Assembly: GCA_934654805.1 (NCBI GenBank)
Contig: CAKUGW010000062.1
Coordinates: forward strand, 1 to 17,892
From: an uncultured Kiritimatiellota bacterium
Lineage (GTDB): Bacteria > Verrucomicrobiota > Kiritimatiellia > RFP12 > UBA1067
Reading direction: 5' to 3'
Length of the DNA stretch: 17,892 nt
Positions 1 through 8,624 of this stretch are shown one piece after another (position 1 is the stretch's first letter; the number at the start of each line of letters is the position of its first letter). Both the position numbers and the translations under genes were made by a program. Under the pieces are notes generated by a model that saw nothing but the letters and a program-made list of their open reading frames with translations, searched no databases and was not told the DNA's origin.

Positions 1-23
1 CGTCAAGTATGCGGGCGACGCAG

Positions 24-285
24 TCAGCGGACCTGTTCGACGGTGAGGTCGTCCACGAGCCACTTGCACTTCCCCTGGCCGCCGAGCTGATGAAGGCCCT
101 GCTCCTTTCCACTTCGTGTCAGTCGCCGATGTGGAAGGCGCCGAGCGGCAGATCGGCGTCGCCCGCCCAGCCGTTGTAGAGGACCTGCACCTTGTCGGCG
201 TAGGCGTAGCCGTCGCCCGCGCTCTCGCCACGCCATGTCTGCGCGAGCGCCGACGCGCCACGATTGGGAGACGTTCTGCCGGGCG
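24..285 (-). pseudogene. Frameshifted remnant of a carbohydrate-related C-terminal domain
   Basis: There is no intact gene here, but the minus strand carries protein-like text that jumps between frames. One frame, open back to a stop at 299-301, reads ESAGDGYAYADKVQVLYNGW and then LPLGAFHIGD before a TGA at 119-121. A second frame reads HQLGGQGKCKWLVDDLTVEQ and ends at a TGA at 24-26. The second frame also contains VSQSWRVGARAD just before the first segment begins. Joining the three pieces needs two small indels, near 237 and near 117. The joined text resembles the beta-sandwich C-terminal regions of secreted hydrolases (repeated G/Y/W, and a closing 'WLVDDLTV' strand). It begins directly after the GH3-GH13 stop codon, so it may be a decayed neighbour, a lost last domain of that protein, or an assembly error. 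No function is assigned. Confidence 0.4.
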
Positions 286-3200
286 TCAGGGCCGGCTGTC
301 AAGCGCGATCGACCAGTCGCCCGTCGCGCAGTTGAAGCGGCAGCGGTACGTCGTGCCGTCGGGCGCGCGGCGCAGGAAGAGGATCTCGTCGTCCGGATCG
401 TCCGGCGTCAGCCAGACGGTCTCGCCCCGCGCGCCGAACGCCGGCTCGCGCTTGAGCGCGCAGAGGCGGCGGATGACGGCCGGCCGGCCCGGCGCGGGCG
501 CCGCGCGCCAGTCGATCGGCGTCGGCCCGAAGATCGAGTAGCGCCGGTCCCAGCCGATCTCCTGGCCCATCCAGAGCATCGGCACGCCGTCAAGCGCGAA
601 CGAGAGCGCGATGCCGCATTCGGCGCGCCTGTGGCCCCAGCGCGTCTCGTTGCGGCGGGCCCCCGAGTCCGCCGCCACGTCGTGCGTGTCGGTGCAGCGC
701 ATCCACGCGACGCCCGCCGGGCCCTGCGCGCGCTCCTTCTCCCATTGCCGGCGCACGTGGCTCGCCGGCAGACGCCCGCCCAGCGCCTCGCAGATGCCGT
801 TGTGGCTCGCGATGAACCCGTAGAGCATGTCGAACGCCTTTTCGGCGTAGGACGCCTTCGTGCCCTCCAGGAGCATGACGACGCCCTTTTTCGCCGCGTC
901 GATCTCCTGCCGCGCCGCCTCCCAGAAGTCGAGCGGCACGAGGTCGCCGACGTCGCAGCGGAAGCCGTCCACGCCGCAGTCGCGGATCCACATGAGCAGC
1001 GAGTCGGTCAGGTAGCGGCGCAGCCCCGCGTTCGCGAAGTCGAGCTGCGGGAACGACCATTCGCCCAGCAGGAAGCCGCCGTCCGCGTCGCGCTTCACCC
1101 AGTCGGGGTGGTCCTTCAGGAAGACCGCCTTCGGCCCGCAGTGGAAGAAGACGACGTCCGTCATCACCTTCATCCCGAGCGCGTGCGCCGTCTTCACGAA
1201 GCGCCGGAAGTCGTCCTTCGTGCCCATCGACGGCTCGACGGACATGAAGTCGGCCGGGCGGTACGGGTTGCGCGAGGGGGAAAAGCCGCTCGCCTTCTGC
1301 CGCCGGCTCATGTACTTCGGGTCGGCGTCCCTGTCGGACGCCGTGACCGGGCAGAGGTAGACCCACGTCAGCCCAAGGTCGGCGAGGCGCGGCAGCTCGC
1401 GTTCCGCCGCCGCGAACGTCCCCTCGCGCGTGAAGCTCGCGACGTCAAGCTGGTAGATCGCCTCGTTGAAGAGCGAGGACGGCACGTCCCTCGCGCCAAA
1501 GGCGCGGATCTTCAGGTCGCCCCACTGCACGCACGCGTCGCCCTCGTTCATCGTGAAGGTGACCCACTTCTCGCCCGTCCAGTCCGGCGTGCCGGAAAGG
1601 ACGCCCGTCTCCGCGTCGAACGAGAGCCCCTTCGGGACGGGCTCGGCGCCAAGGCCCTTGAGGCGGATCTCGTACGGCTTCCGGCTTGCGTAGGAGAACG
1701 CATACGAGAACGGCTCGCCCGGGCGCACGCAGATCGCCGCCGGGCTCGTCATCGCCGGGTACTTCGCCTTCGACCAGTAAGCCGGCGCGTGCGGCTTCGC
1801 CGCCACGTGCCGGAACGTGACGGCGTTCGTCGTCGCGGCGTCGAAGCCGACGAACGCCGTGACCGGGCCGGACTCGTCCGCCCATTCGTGCGCGGCGTTG
1901 TAGAGCTTCAGCTCCTCGAAGCCGACCGAGAAGGAGACCTCGCGCGTCTCGCCGGGCGCCAGCTCGACGCGCCGGAAGCCCTTTAGCTCCCGCTCGCGCG
2001 GAATGACGGAGGCCAATTCGCGCCGCAGGTAGAGCTGCACGACGGCCGCGCCCGCGCGAGACCCCGTGTTGGAAACGCGCGCCGAGACCGCGCCGTCCGC
2101 AAAGACCGGCCGCGAGCAGGCGAACGTCGTGTAGGAGAGGCCGTAGCCGAAGGGGTACAGCGGCCGCGTCGAGCCGTCCACCCACTCGTCGTACATCCAC
2201 GCGCGCCGCTCGCGGCCGGAAAGCGGGATCTGCCCGCGCTCGCGCGGGAAGGTCTGCGGCAGGCGGCCGGACGGATTGACCCGTCCCGACAGGATGTCCG
2301 CGAGCCCAGGCCCGCCCTCCGTCCCCGGGAAGAAGGAGAAGACGACGGCGTCGGCGACTTCGCGCAGCTCCGTCAGGACCAGCGGGCGCGCCGCCAGCAC
2401 GACGGCGACGACGCGCTTGCCCTGCGCCTTCAGGGCCTTGATTGCGGCGAGCTGGCCGTCCGGCACGACGGGCCTGAGCCGGCTGTGGTGCTCGCCGCCC
2501 CACGCGACCCGTTCGCCCGCGCAGTAGACGACCGTGTCGGCCTCCGGGACCGGGACGAGGTTCGCCCCCCAGGCCGCGCGCAGGCCCTGGCGCAGCGTCG
2601 CCGTCTCGTTCGTGCGTCCCTGCGGCGACCAGTCGCCGAGCTGGTCCTTCGGCGCCTCGGCCAGCGGACCCGCGACGGCGATCCGCGCCGCCGTCGAGAG
2701 CGGCAGGACCCCGCGCGCGTTCTCCAGCAGGATCGCGCCCTCGGCCGCCGCCCGGCGCGCGAGCGCGCGGTTCTCGGCCGTGAACTGGGCCGCCTCCTCG
2801 GCGGCCGCGTCGCAGCCGCGCGCGAACGGGTCGTCGAAGAGTCCGAGGCGGAACTTGACCGTCAGGCAGTTCGCGCACGCCGCGTCCAGCAGGCCCTCCG
2901 CGACCTGGCCCGCGCGGACGAGCCCCGGCAGCTCGTCGCCGTAGACGTCCGAGCGCATGTCCGCGTCGATGCCGGCCTCCAGGGCGCGGCGCGCGGACTC
3001 CCGCGGGCCGGACGAGATGCCGTAGCGCTCGGCGCTCCGGATCGTCTGCCAGTCCGTCATGAGCAGCCCCCTGAAGCCGAGCGCGTCGCGCAGGACCGTC
3101 CGGCAGAGGAAGCGGCTGAACGTCGCGTCTTCCGCGTCGAACGGGGTGTAGGCGCACATCACGGCGTCCACGCCCGCCGCGATCGCCGCGCGATAGGGCG

Positions 3201-3918
3201 GCAGGTACGTCTCCTCGAGCTCGCGCAGGGAGAAGTCCGCCGGATGGTAATCGCGGCCCGCCCGCAGCGACGCATAGCCCGCGAAATGCTTGACGCAGGC
3301 GGCCATGTGGCGGCGGAAGCCGCGCACGCGCGCGGCCGTCATCGCCGCCGAGAGCAGCGGCTCCTCGCCGCTCGTCTCGCAGATGCGCCCCCAGCGCGGA
3401 TCGTCCGAGACGTCGCACATCGGCGCGTAGGTGAGGTGGATGCCGGCGGCGGACGCCTCGCGCGCCGCCATCGCCTCGCATTCCTCGACGAGGTTCGTGT
3501 TCCAGCTGCTGGCCGTGCCGAGCCCGACCGGCAGGACCGTGCGGTAGCCGTGCGTGACGTCGTGGTGGAAGGCGAACGGGATCTTCAGCCGCGAGGTCTT
3601 CAGCTTCAGCTCCTGCAGCTCGCGCGCCTGCCGCGCGCCGCTGATGTGCATGATCGCGCCGTAGGAGCGGCCCCGCGCAAGGCGGTTCGTGAACGCCGCA
3701 TGGAGTTCGGGCTCGTTGACGAAGTGGATCAGCAGCTCGTCCGCCTTCTCCTCCAGCGTCATCTCCGCCGTCAGCAGCCGCGCACGCTCCTCAGGCGCCT
3801 TCGCGCGATCCGTCCACGGCGGCGTTGCCGCCGTCCCGGCGAGCAGCGATGACGCCGCGAGCGCGGACAGCGCGGCAAGGGCCCGTGGCGAGAGGAGGTC
3901 TCTTCTGTGTCTTGTCAT
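286..3918 (-). CDS. Secreted GH3 beta-glycosidase / GH13 alpha-amylase-type fusion enzyme
   Basis: The protein has 1210 residues in one uninterrupted frame. The start at 3918 is chosen because it opens a signal peptide (basic n-region RHRR, then ALAALSALAASSLLAGTAA); the in-frame Met farther upstream (4008) would code for junk. Residues ~35-340 are a GH3 N-terminal barrel with CVKHF (K210, H211) and the expected nucleophile D289 in LLMTDW. Residues ~400-590 are the GH3 alpha/beta C-domain (GTEGG, NPSGRLPQTFP, YPFGYGLSY), followed by a fibronectin-III-like domain to ~715. Residues ~740-830 look like a putative Ig (He_PIG) linker (GLSFDAETGVLSGTP). Residues ~840-1210 are a compact GH13 barrel with GFRCD (nucleophile D989), LLEG (acid/base E1018) and THD (H1079, D1080). 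All three GH13 catalytic residues and the GH3 nucleophile are present, so both halves may be active: removal of beta-linked residues plus alpha-glucan cleavage. It has its own promoter, and the ATG lies 6 nt after the TATAAT box. The substrate is unknown. Confidence 0.93.
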   Translation of the reverse strand: MTRHRRDLLSPRALAALSALAASSLLAGTAATPPWTDRAKAPEERARLLTAEMTLEEKADELLIHFVNEPELHAAFTNRLARGRSYGAIMHISGARQARELQELKLKTSRLKIPFAFHHDVTHGYRTVLPVGLGTASSWNTNLVEECEAMAAREASAAGIHLTYAPMCDVSDDPRWGRICETSGEEPLLSAAMTAARVRGFRRHMAACVKHFAGYASLRAGRDYHPADFSLRELEETYLPPYRAAIAAGVDAVMCAYTPFDAEDATFSRFLCRTVLRDALGFRGLLMTDWQTIRSAERYGISSGPRESARRALEAGIDADMRSDVYGDELPGLVRAGQVAEGLLDAACANCLTVKFRLGLFDDPFARGCDAAAEEAAQFTAENRALARRAAAEGAILLENARGVLPLSTAARIAVAGPLAEAPKDQLGDWSPQGRTNETATLRQGLRAAWGANLVPVPEADTVVYCAGERVAWGGEHHSRLRPVVPDGQLAAIKALKAQGKRVVAVVLAARPLVLTELREVADAVVFSFFPGTEGGPGLADILSGRVNPSGRLPQTFPRERGQIPLSGRERRAWMYDEWVDGSTRPLYPFGYGLSYTTFACSRPVFADGAVSARVSNTGSRAGAAVVQLYLRRELASVIPRERELKGFRRVELAPGETREVSFSVGFEELKLYNAAHEWADESGPVTAFVGFDAATTNAVTFRHVAAKPHAPAYWSKAKYPAMTSPAAICVRPGEPFSYAFSYASRKPYEIRLKGLGAEPVPKGLSFDAETGVLSGTPDWTGEKWVTFTMNEGDACVQWGDLKIRAFGARDVPSSLFNEAIYQLDVASFTREGTFAAAERELPRLADLGLTWVYLCPVTASDRDADPKYMSRRQKASGFSPSRNPYRPADFMSVEPSMGTKDDFRRFVKTAHALGMKVMTDVVFFHCGPKAVFLKDHPDWVKRDADGGFLLGEWSFPQLDFANAGLRRYLTDSLLMWIRDCGVDGFRCDVGDLVPLDFWEAARQEIDAAKKGVVMLLEGTKASYAEKAFDMLYGFIASHNGICEALGGRLPASHVRRQWEKERAQGPAGVAWMRCTDTHDVAADSGARRNETRWGHRRAECGIALSFALDGVPMLWMGQEIGWDRRYSIFGPTPIDWRAAPAPGRPAVIRRLCALKREPAFGARGETVWLTPDDPDDEILFLRRAPDGTTYRCRFNCATGDWSIALDSRP

Positions 3919-3924
3919 GCGGGG

Positions 3925-3971
3925 ATTATATCCTTTCCCTGCGCGGCGCGGCAAGTACCAGCTCTGGCAGT
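3925..3971 (-). promoter_or_regulatory. Promoter of the GH3-GH13 gene with 19-bp shared motif
   Basis: On the minus strand a perfect TATAAT (3925-3930) lies 18 bp from TTGCCG (3949-3954). The ATG at 3918 begins only 6 nt after the TATAAT, so the transcript should start at or next to the start codon (leaderless). AAGGA does occur, but 12 nt from the ATG, overlapping the -10 region. Just upstream, plus-strand positions 3953-3971 read AAGTACCAGCTCTGGCAGT. This matches 16 of 19 bases of an element at the same distance from the -10 box of the beta-helix gene (13781-13799). The minus-strand core is a short dyad, CCAG-AG-CTGG. The position, just upstream of or touching -35, fits an activator site. 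Confidence 0.6.
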
Positions 3972-3997
3972 CCCCCCGCCGCCGCGCGGCAAGGGCT

Positions 3998-5404
3998 CTA
4001 CTGCGCAAGCGGATAGGCGCGCGTCTCCACCAGGTCGTTCACCTGCCCGTCTGCCGTGATCTCGAACGCGTCGTAGAATCCGCGCCCGGGGCGGTCGAAG
4101 CGGTGCGACCTGAAGACCAGGCGCGCGGGGCTGACGTCAAGCGTCATCGCCTCGCCCGCGCGGCAGACGACGCTGACGTACGGGAAGCGCTCCGGGATCT
4201 GGCCCTTCCGGAAGTACGCCGGCGGATACGCCCCCTTCCCGTCCGCCGGGAAGTCGCCATAGGCGTTGTTCACGCGCGTCTCCCGCGTGTTCGGGTTGAC
4301 GCGCGCATAGACGTGCTCATGTCCGGAGAGCACCGCGTGAACCTTCCCTTCCGGCGATTCGTCAGCCAGCTCCTCGCCGAAGAACGCGCGCGGGAACGTC
4401 GAGTCGGACGGGAAGAGCGGCACGTGGAACATCACGACGCGAAACGTCGCCGTCTTCCAGGCGTCCGTCGCCTTCTGCTCCTTCAGCCAGGCGGCCTGCT
4501 CGCGCAGGTACGCCTCCCAGTGCGCCTTCTGCAGCGCGACCTTCGGCGGCCACATCGTGTCCAGCGCCACGAAGAGGCAAGGCCCCTGCCGGAAGGCATG
4601 GTAGGTCTTTTCCTTCGGATGCGGGAAGAGCTCGCCGTGGCGCACGGCGTCCGGCCCGCTGATGTCGTGGTTGCCGCGCAGGAAGAGCGTGGGCTTCTCG
4701 CTCCCCCACAGGCGCGTGACGTCGTCGAGGAAGCCCATCGTCGCGTAGAAGCGGTAGTTGTTGTAGGCGCCGTCGGAGACGTTGTCGCCGAGGAAGAAGT
4801 AGAAGTCGGCGTCCTTCGCGCCCGTGCGCGCCACCATCGGCGCGAGCGACAGCCTCGCGCCGCCGTGCAGGTCGGCCGTCAGGAAGACGCGGTACGTGTC
4901 GCGCGCCGGATCGACCGTCGTGAAATGCCGCACCTCGCGTCCGCGCCCGACGTAGTACGTCCACGGCGACGTATACGAATCGAGCGCGGAGAGGAGCCGA
5001 TAGGCGTAGCGCGTGCCAGGCCGAAGCCCCGTCAGGTGGAAGCAGTGGACGTCCCGGGAGTAGTCGAGCGCCCCATACCGGACGGGCCAGCGCTCGATGC
5101 GGTTCGTCGTGCCCGCCTCCCAGTACTCGATGCCGCCCGCGCACGGAATGCGCGTGATCCACGTCACCGTCATCGTCGTCTCGCCCGGCAGACGCAGCCA
5201 CGGCCCGTGCAGGGGCACGGTCATGTCGGCCTCGAAGCGGACGGTCTCCGCCGCGTTCGTGTCGGCGACTTCCACGGGCCGCCACTGCCAGTCCACGTAG
5301 CCGTCGTACTCGTGCTCGGCTGCCGGCGCCGCGCACAGGCCTGTCGCCGTCCGTGCGGCGACGGCCGCGAGAATCAGTCCGCAGATCCATCCCCGTCTCG
5401 TCAT
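3998..5404 (-). CDS. Secreted purple-acid-phosphatase-like metallophosphoesterase
   Basis: The protein has 468 residues. The start at 5404 has a good GGAGG 8 nt upstream and opens a signal peptide (MTRRGW, then ICGLILAAVAA, cleavage near CAAPA). The in-frame Met at 5515 lacks this. Residues ~45-165 resemble the fibronectin-III-like N-domain of purple acid phosphatases, including the strand LTGLRPGTRYAYRL. Residues ~170-400 form the dinuclear-metal phosphoesterase core: D178/H180 in TADLHGG, D207/N208 in GDNVSD, N245/H246 in GNHD, H327 in FHVPLF and H362/E363/H364 in SGHEHVY. The family hydrolyses phosphate mono- or diesters outside the cytoplasm. It lies 46 nt downstream of the 5451-8624 hydrolase on the same strand, so it is probably co-transcribed. 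In this context it could remove phosphate from a decorated glycan (inference); general phosphate scavenging is the alternative. Confidence 0.88.
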   Translation of the reverse strand: MTRRGWICGLILAAVAARTATGLCAAPAAEHEYDGYVDWQWRPVEVADTNAAETVRFEADMTVPLHGPWLRLPGETTMTVTWITRIPCAGGIEYWEAGTTNRIERWPVRYGALDYSRDVHCFHLTGLRPGTRYAYRLLSALDSYTSPWTYYVGRGREVRHFTTVDPARDTYRVFLTADLHGGARLSLAPMVARTGAKDADFYFFLGDNVSDGAYNNYRFYATMGFLDDVTRLWGSEKPTLFLRGNHDISGPDAVRHGELFPHPKEKTYHAFRQGPCLFVALDTMWPPKVALQKAHWEAYLREQAAWLKEQKATDAWKTATFRVVMFHVPLFPSDSTFPRAFFGEELADESPEGKVHAVLSGHEHVYARVNPNTRETRVNNAYGDFPADGKGAYPPAYFRKGQIPERFPYVSVVCRAGEAMTLDVSPARLVFRSHRFDRPGRGFYDAFEITADGQVNDLVETRAYPLAQ

Positions 5405-5450
5405 TTGCGATTCCTCCCTTTCCTGTTCCACATTGTCGGCCGCCGGCGCC

Positions 5451-8400
5451 TCACCAGCCGCCGAGATCCTGCAGGCGCACGGCGCCCTCGACGGGCTTGA
5501 AGCCCGTGAGGCCATGGCGCGCGCGGTTGACGCCGACCGTCACCGCCCGCACCTTGTAGGGCGGCGCGGGCGCGGACTTGTCGCCGGACATCGTGTACCA
5601 GTTCTCTCCGTCGATGCCAAGCGCGACGTACCGCCAGCCGACGAAGTCGACGCAGAGCCTCCCTTCGACGTCCACGCTGTCGTAGGTCGTGTTGCCGTAG
5701 TCGAACGTGCGGAAGACGCGGCCCTTGCCGTCCTCGACCTCGAAGCGGACCTGCCCGCCGTTCCCGTCGCCCTTCACCCACAGGCCGACGCCCCGCGCGG
5801 CCTCAGGCAGCGCCGCCGGCGTGCGGAAGGTCAGCGTCGTGTACTCCGTCAGGAACGCGCACGGCACGTTCGTCGCGGACGCGTCGAGCCGCACGTCGAG
5901 GCAGGCGCCGCGCGCCTTGTCCACGACCTTCTCCACGCGGAAGGCGCCGGGCACCAGCGCCGGCAGGCGATTCCACTTCGGCGACCGGAACGCCTCGGAC
6001 GGCGAGGCGACGATCGCCCGCGCATCGTCCAGCTTCGCCACGACCGTCGCCGCCCGCGCGAGGGACTCGGCCTCCGGGTCCGCGACGGCGAGGCGCTCGA
6101 CGCGCGCCGGCCGCCGCGCCGAGACGTGGTACACGGGAATCTCGCCGCCTTCCAGCTCCGCGCCGTCGTCGAGCCGGACGGCGAACCGCCCGCGCCGCGC
6201 CCAGAGCGCCGTCACGGACTTCCCGTCGGCGCGCCTGAACGAGACGGCGAACACCGACGGGTCGCCCGTCTCGAGCTCCTGCGGCTCGGTCGCGCCGTCC
6301 AGCGCCTTCGTCAGCTGCGCGACGGCGACGTACGAGCGCTTCGGGTAGAACGTCGGCGCGCGAAGGCAGAGGCCGCCGGTCCCCCAGTGCGAGTCGTAGT
6401 AGCCGTTGTGGCAGTCGGCGATGCCGCCGAGCATCGTCAGCCGGTAGCCGTTCGCGAGGCCGACAAGCGCGTCCCGCACGTAGTAGGCCGCCTGGCGCGC
6501 CTCGCCCAGGCTGCGCGTGCGCCGGCACGTCGCCTCCCAGCAGCCGTCCATCGGCACGTCGAAGCCGAGCATCTTCTTCGCCGTCGCCTTCACGAGCGCC
6601 ATGCCCTGGATATTCCCCGTCGTCAGCCGCTCCGGCGGCGTGTCGCCGCCAAACGCCTCGTTGCCGATCGTCGCGCCCCGATAGTCTTCGGGATTCGCGC
6701 CGCCGCGCAGGGGACAGACCACCGCACCGAGCGAAATGCCCGTGTTGCCGATCTGGATGCGCAGGTCGGGGAAGTGCTTGCGCAGGATGCGCACACATTC
6801 GTCGAGATAGCGCGCGCGCTTCCGATTCCAGTCCGTCGCCGCCGGAACCGGCCGCCCGGTCAACTCCTCCGGGATGTCCGTGTAGACTTCGGCGGACTCG
6901 TGCCAGACCAGCACGTGGTTCGCGAACGTCGTCGCGGCGAGCTGCCGCTTCAGGTCCTCGACCGCGACCGTCTCGCCGTCCATCCCGTCGCGCGGCTTGA
7001 ACCGGCCCGTCTCGTAGTCGAAAAAGCCGGGGCCGAGAATCCGCACGTTGCCGCAGCTCAGCAAGCCCCACCTCTCCATGTCCTTTCGCTTGTCGCCCTG
7101 CGTCACCGTCACCTTCGGGATGCCGGCCTTGTGGCAGAGCGGCGCGCCGACGTCAAAGCGGTTCTGGTAGTCCCAGTTCATCCACCATGTGCCATAGGTC
7201 GAGTCCTTCGGCGCGACCGTCCGCCCGTGCGCGGACACGACGGCCATCCGCGCCGGATGCGTGAAGTAGACCTTGCCGTGCAGGTCCTGAAAGCGGATCG
7301 GCAGCTCGTACAGGCCCTCGTCCCGGACGGACGAGAGATCCAGCTCGAACCGCCGCGTCTCGCCGCGCTTCAGCGTGTAGCGGAAGGAGTCGTAGGGACA
7401 GACCACCTCGCCCGCGCAGTCGCGCCACGCCGTCAGCGCGACGGACGTGCGCTTGACGGTCTCGTCGGACGTGAAGACGTTGCCGGGCGACGCGGCGAGC
7501 GGACGAATCACGGCATTGAACGGCGCCTTGAGAAGCGTGACGCCGCAGATGACGAACGCGCTTGAGCGGTCATGCGCGGGCTTCATCCGCCGATCCGGCC
7601 CTTCGGCTTCCGTGCGCTTGCGTCCGAGAAACTCGAAATCGAGGAAATCCTTCCATCCGACGAGATCGGCCAGCGGACCAAGACCCAGCTTGACGTCCAT
7701 TTCGTAAAGCGCCGTCGAACGCCCCTTCCAGTCGACCGTGCCGACCGTCCGCACGTCAGGCGGCAGCCCCTTCGTGAAGTCGAGGTCGACGTCCGAGACC
7801 AGGTTTCCGCCCGAGCCGCCCGGCCGGTTGCAGCAAAGGCGCACGGTCAGGACCTTCTCCAGCTTCGGGTCGTCGTCAAGCGCGAAGCGGATGCGCGCGA
7901 GATGCCAGTCCGCCGCCGGCAGGCGCCGGTGGATCGCGTTCGGGTAGGCGTCCAGCGGCCGCCGGCTCTGGTACGACTCGACCTCGAAGGCGCTGTTGCC
8001 GGCGACGTAGTGGCACTTGGCGACGGCCTCGGGCGCGGGGAAGTCGAGCTTGAGCGTGTCTTTCGACAGGTCGATCGCGCACGGCGTCAGGCGGAAGCGC
8101 ACCCCTGGCTGGAACGCGAACGCGAGCCGCCGGAGCGCGGCGGTCTTCACGTGGAAGTTGTCCATGCGCTGGACGTACGAGCCGTCCACCCAGGCGCGCG
8201 CGTTCCCGGCGTCGGCCGGCGTGAACGCGAGGCGGAAGACATGGCTCGTCGGATGCTCGTAGGAGTCCCACTTCGCCAGCATCTCCTCGCCTTTTGGCAG
8301 GATGCGTCCGCCGGCCTGCATGTAGGGCGACAGGGCCGGGCGCACGTAGGCGCGCCCGCCGTCCCACCACGCCCAGAGGTCGACACAGGCGTTGGAGTGA

Positions 8401-8624
8401 ACGGCGCCGCTGCGCAGCGTCTCGTGGCGCACCAGCAGCGGCTCCACCCCCTTCAGGGGCCGGCCGCGCGCGTCCGTCCCCGCCCACTCGCGGATGAACT
8501 CGCTCGGCTTCCCGGAGGGCCCGATCGCGAATTCGATGCCCGTCGGCCGGTCGAGCGGAATCTCGACGACGGTGTTCGTCACGACCGTCGTCCAGCCGGC
8601 GGCCAGCAGCAGCGCGGCCGTCAT
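5451..8624 (-). CDS. Large unclassified probable glycoside hydrolase (TIM barrel plus CBM-like end)
   Basis: The protein has 1057 residues. The start at 8624 overlaps the stop of the upstream gene (ATGA) and is preceded by GGAGAGGGGGG, so translation is probably coupled. The N-terminus MTAALLLAAGWTTVV is a weak, short signal-like stretch. Residues ~15-350 are beta-rich (LFTP-, NPCBM- or galactose-binding-like by pattern only), and ~350-465 contain another sandwich (YTLKRGETRRFELDLSSV). Residues ~475-810 look like a TIM barrel with acidic residues in typical catalytic settings: E576 in LVWHESAEV and E656 in TIGNEAFGG, the latter recalling the Asn-Glu of clan GH-A. Residues ~865-1057 resemble a carbohydrate-binding sandwich (VGLWVKGDGNGGQVRFEVED). 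I cannot place it in a named GH family. Its neighbours argue for action on the same glycan. The function is inferred. Confidence 0.8.
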   Translation of the reverse strand: MTAALLLAAGWTTVVTNTVVEIPLDRPTGIEFAIGPSGKPSEFIREWAGTDARGRPLKGVEPLLVRHETLRSGAVHSNACVDLWAWWDGGRAYVRPALSPYMQAGGRILPKGEEMLAKWDSYEHPTSHVFRLAFTPADAGNARAWVDGSYVQRMDNFHVKTAALRRLAFAFQPGVRFRLTPCAIDLSKDTLKLDFPAPEAVAKCHYVAGNSAFEVESYQSRRPLDAYPNAIHRRLPAADWHLARIRFALDDDPKLEKVLTVRLCCNRPGGSGGNLVSDVDLDFTKGLPPDVRTVGTVDWKGRSTALYEMDVKLGLGPLADLVGWKDFLDFEFLGRKRTEAEGPDRRMKPAHDRSSAFVICGVTLLKAPFNAVIRPLAASPGNVFTSDETVKRTSVALTAWRDCAGEVVCPYDSFRYTLKRGETRRFELDLSSVRDEGLYELPIRFQDLHGKVYFTHPARMAVVSAHGRTVAPKDSTYGTWWMNWDYQNRFDVGAPLCHKAGIPKVTVTQGDKRKDMERWGLLSCGNVRILGPGFFDYETGRFKPRDGMDGETVAVEDLKRQLAATTFANHVLVWHESAEVYTDIPEELTGRPVPAATDWNRKRARYLDECVRILRKHFPDLRIQIGNTGISLGAVVCPLRGGANPEDYRGATIGNEAFGGDTPPERLTTGNIQGMALVKATAKKMLGFDVPMDGCWEATCRRTRSLGEARQAAYYVRDALVGLANGYRLTMLGGIADCHNGYYDSHWGTGGLCLRAPTFYPKRSYVAVAQLTKALDGATEPQELETGDPSVFAVSFRRADGKSVTALWARRGRFAVRLDDGAELEGGEIPVYHVSARRPARVERLAVADPEAESLARAATVVAKLDDARAIVASPSEAFRSPKWNRLPALVPGAFRVEKVVDKARGACLDVRLDASATNVPCAFLTEYTTLTFRTPAALPEAARGVGLWVKGDGNGGQVRFEVEDGKGRVFRTFDYGNTTYDSVDVEGRLCVDFVGWRYVALGIDGENWYTMSGDKSAPAPPYKVRAVTVGVNRARHGLTGFKPVEGAVRLQDLGGW

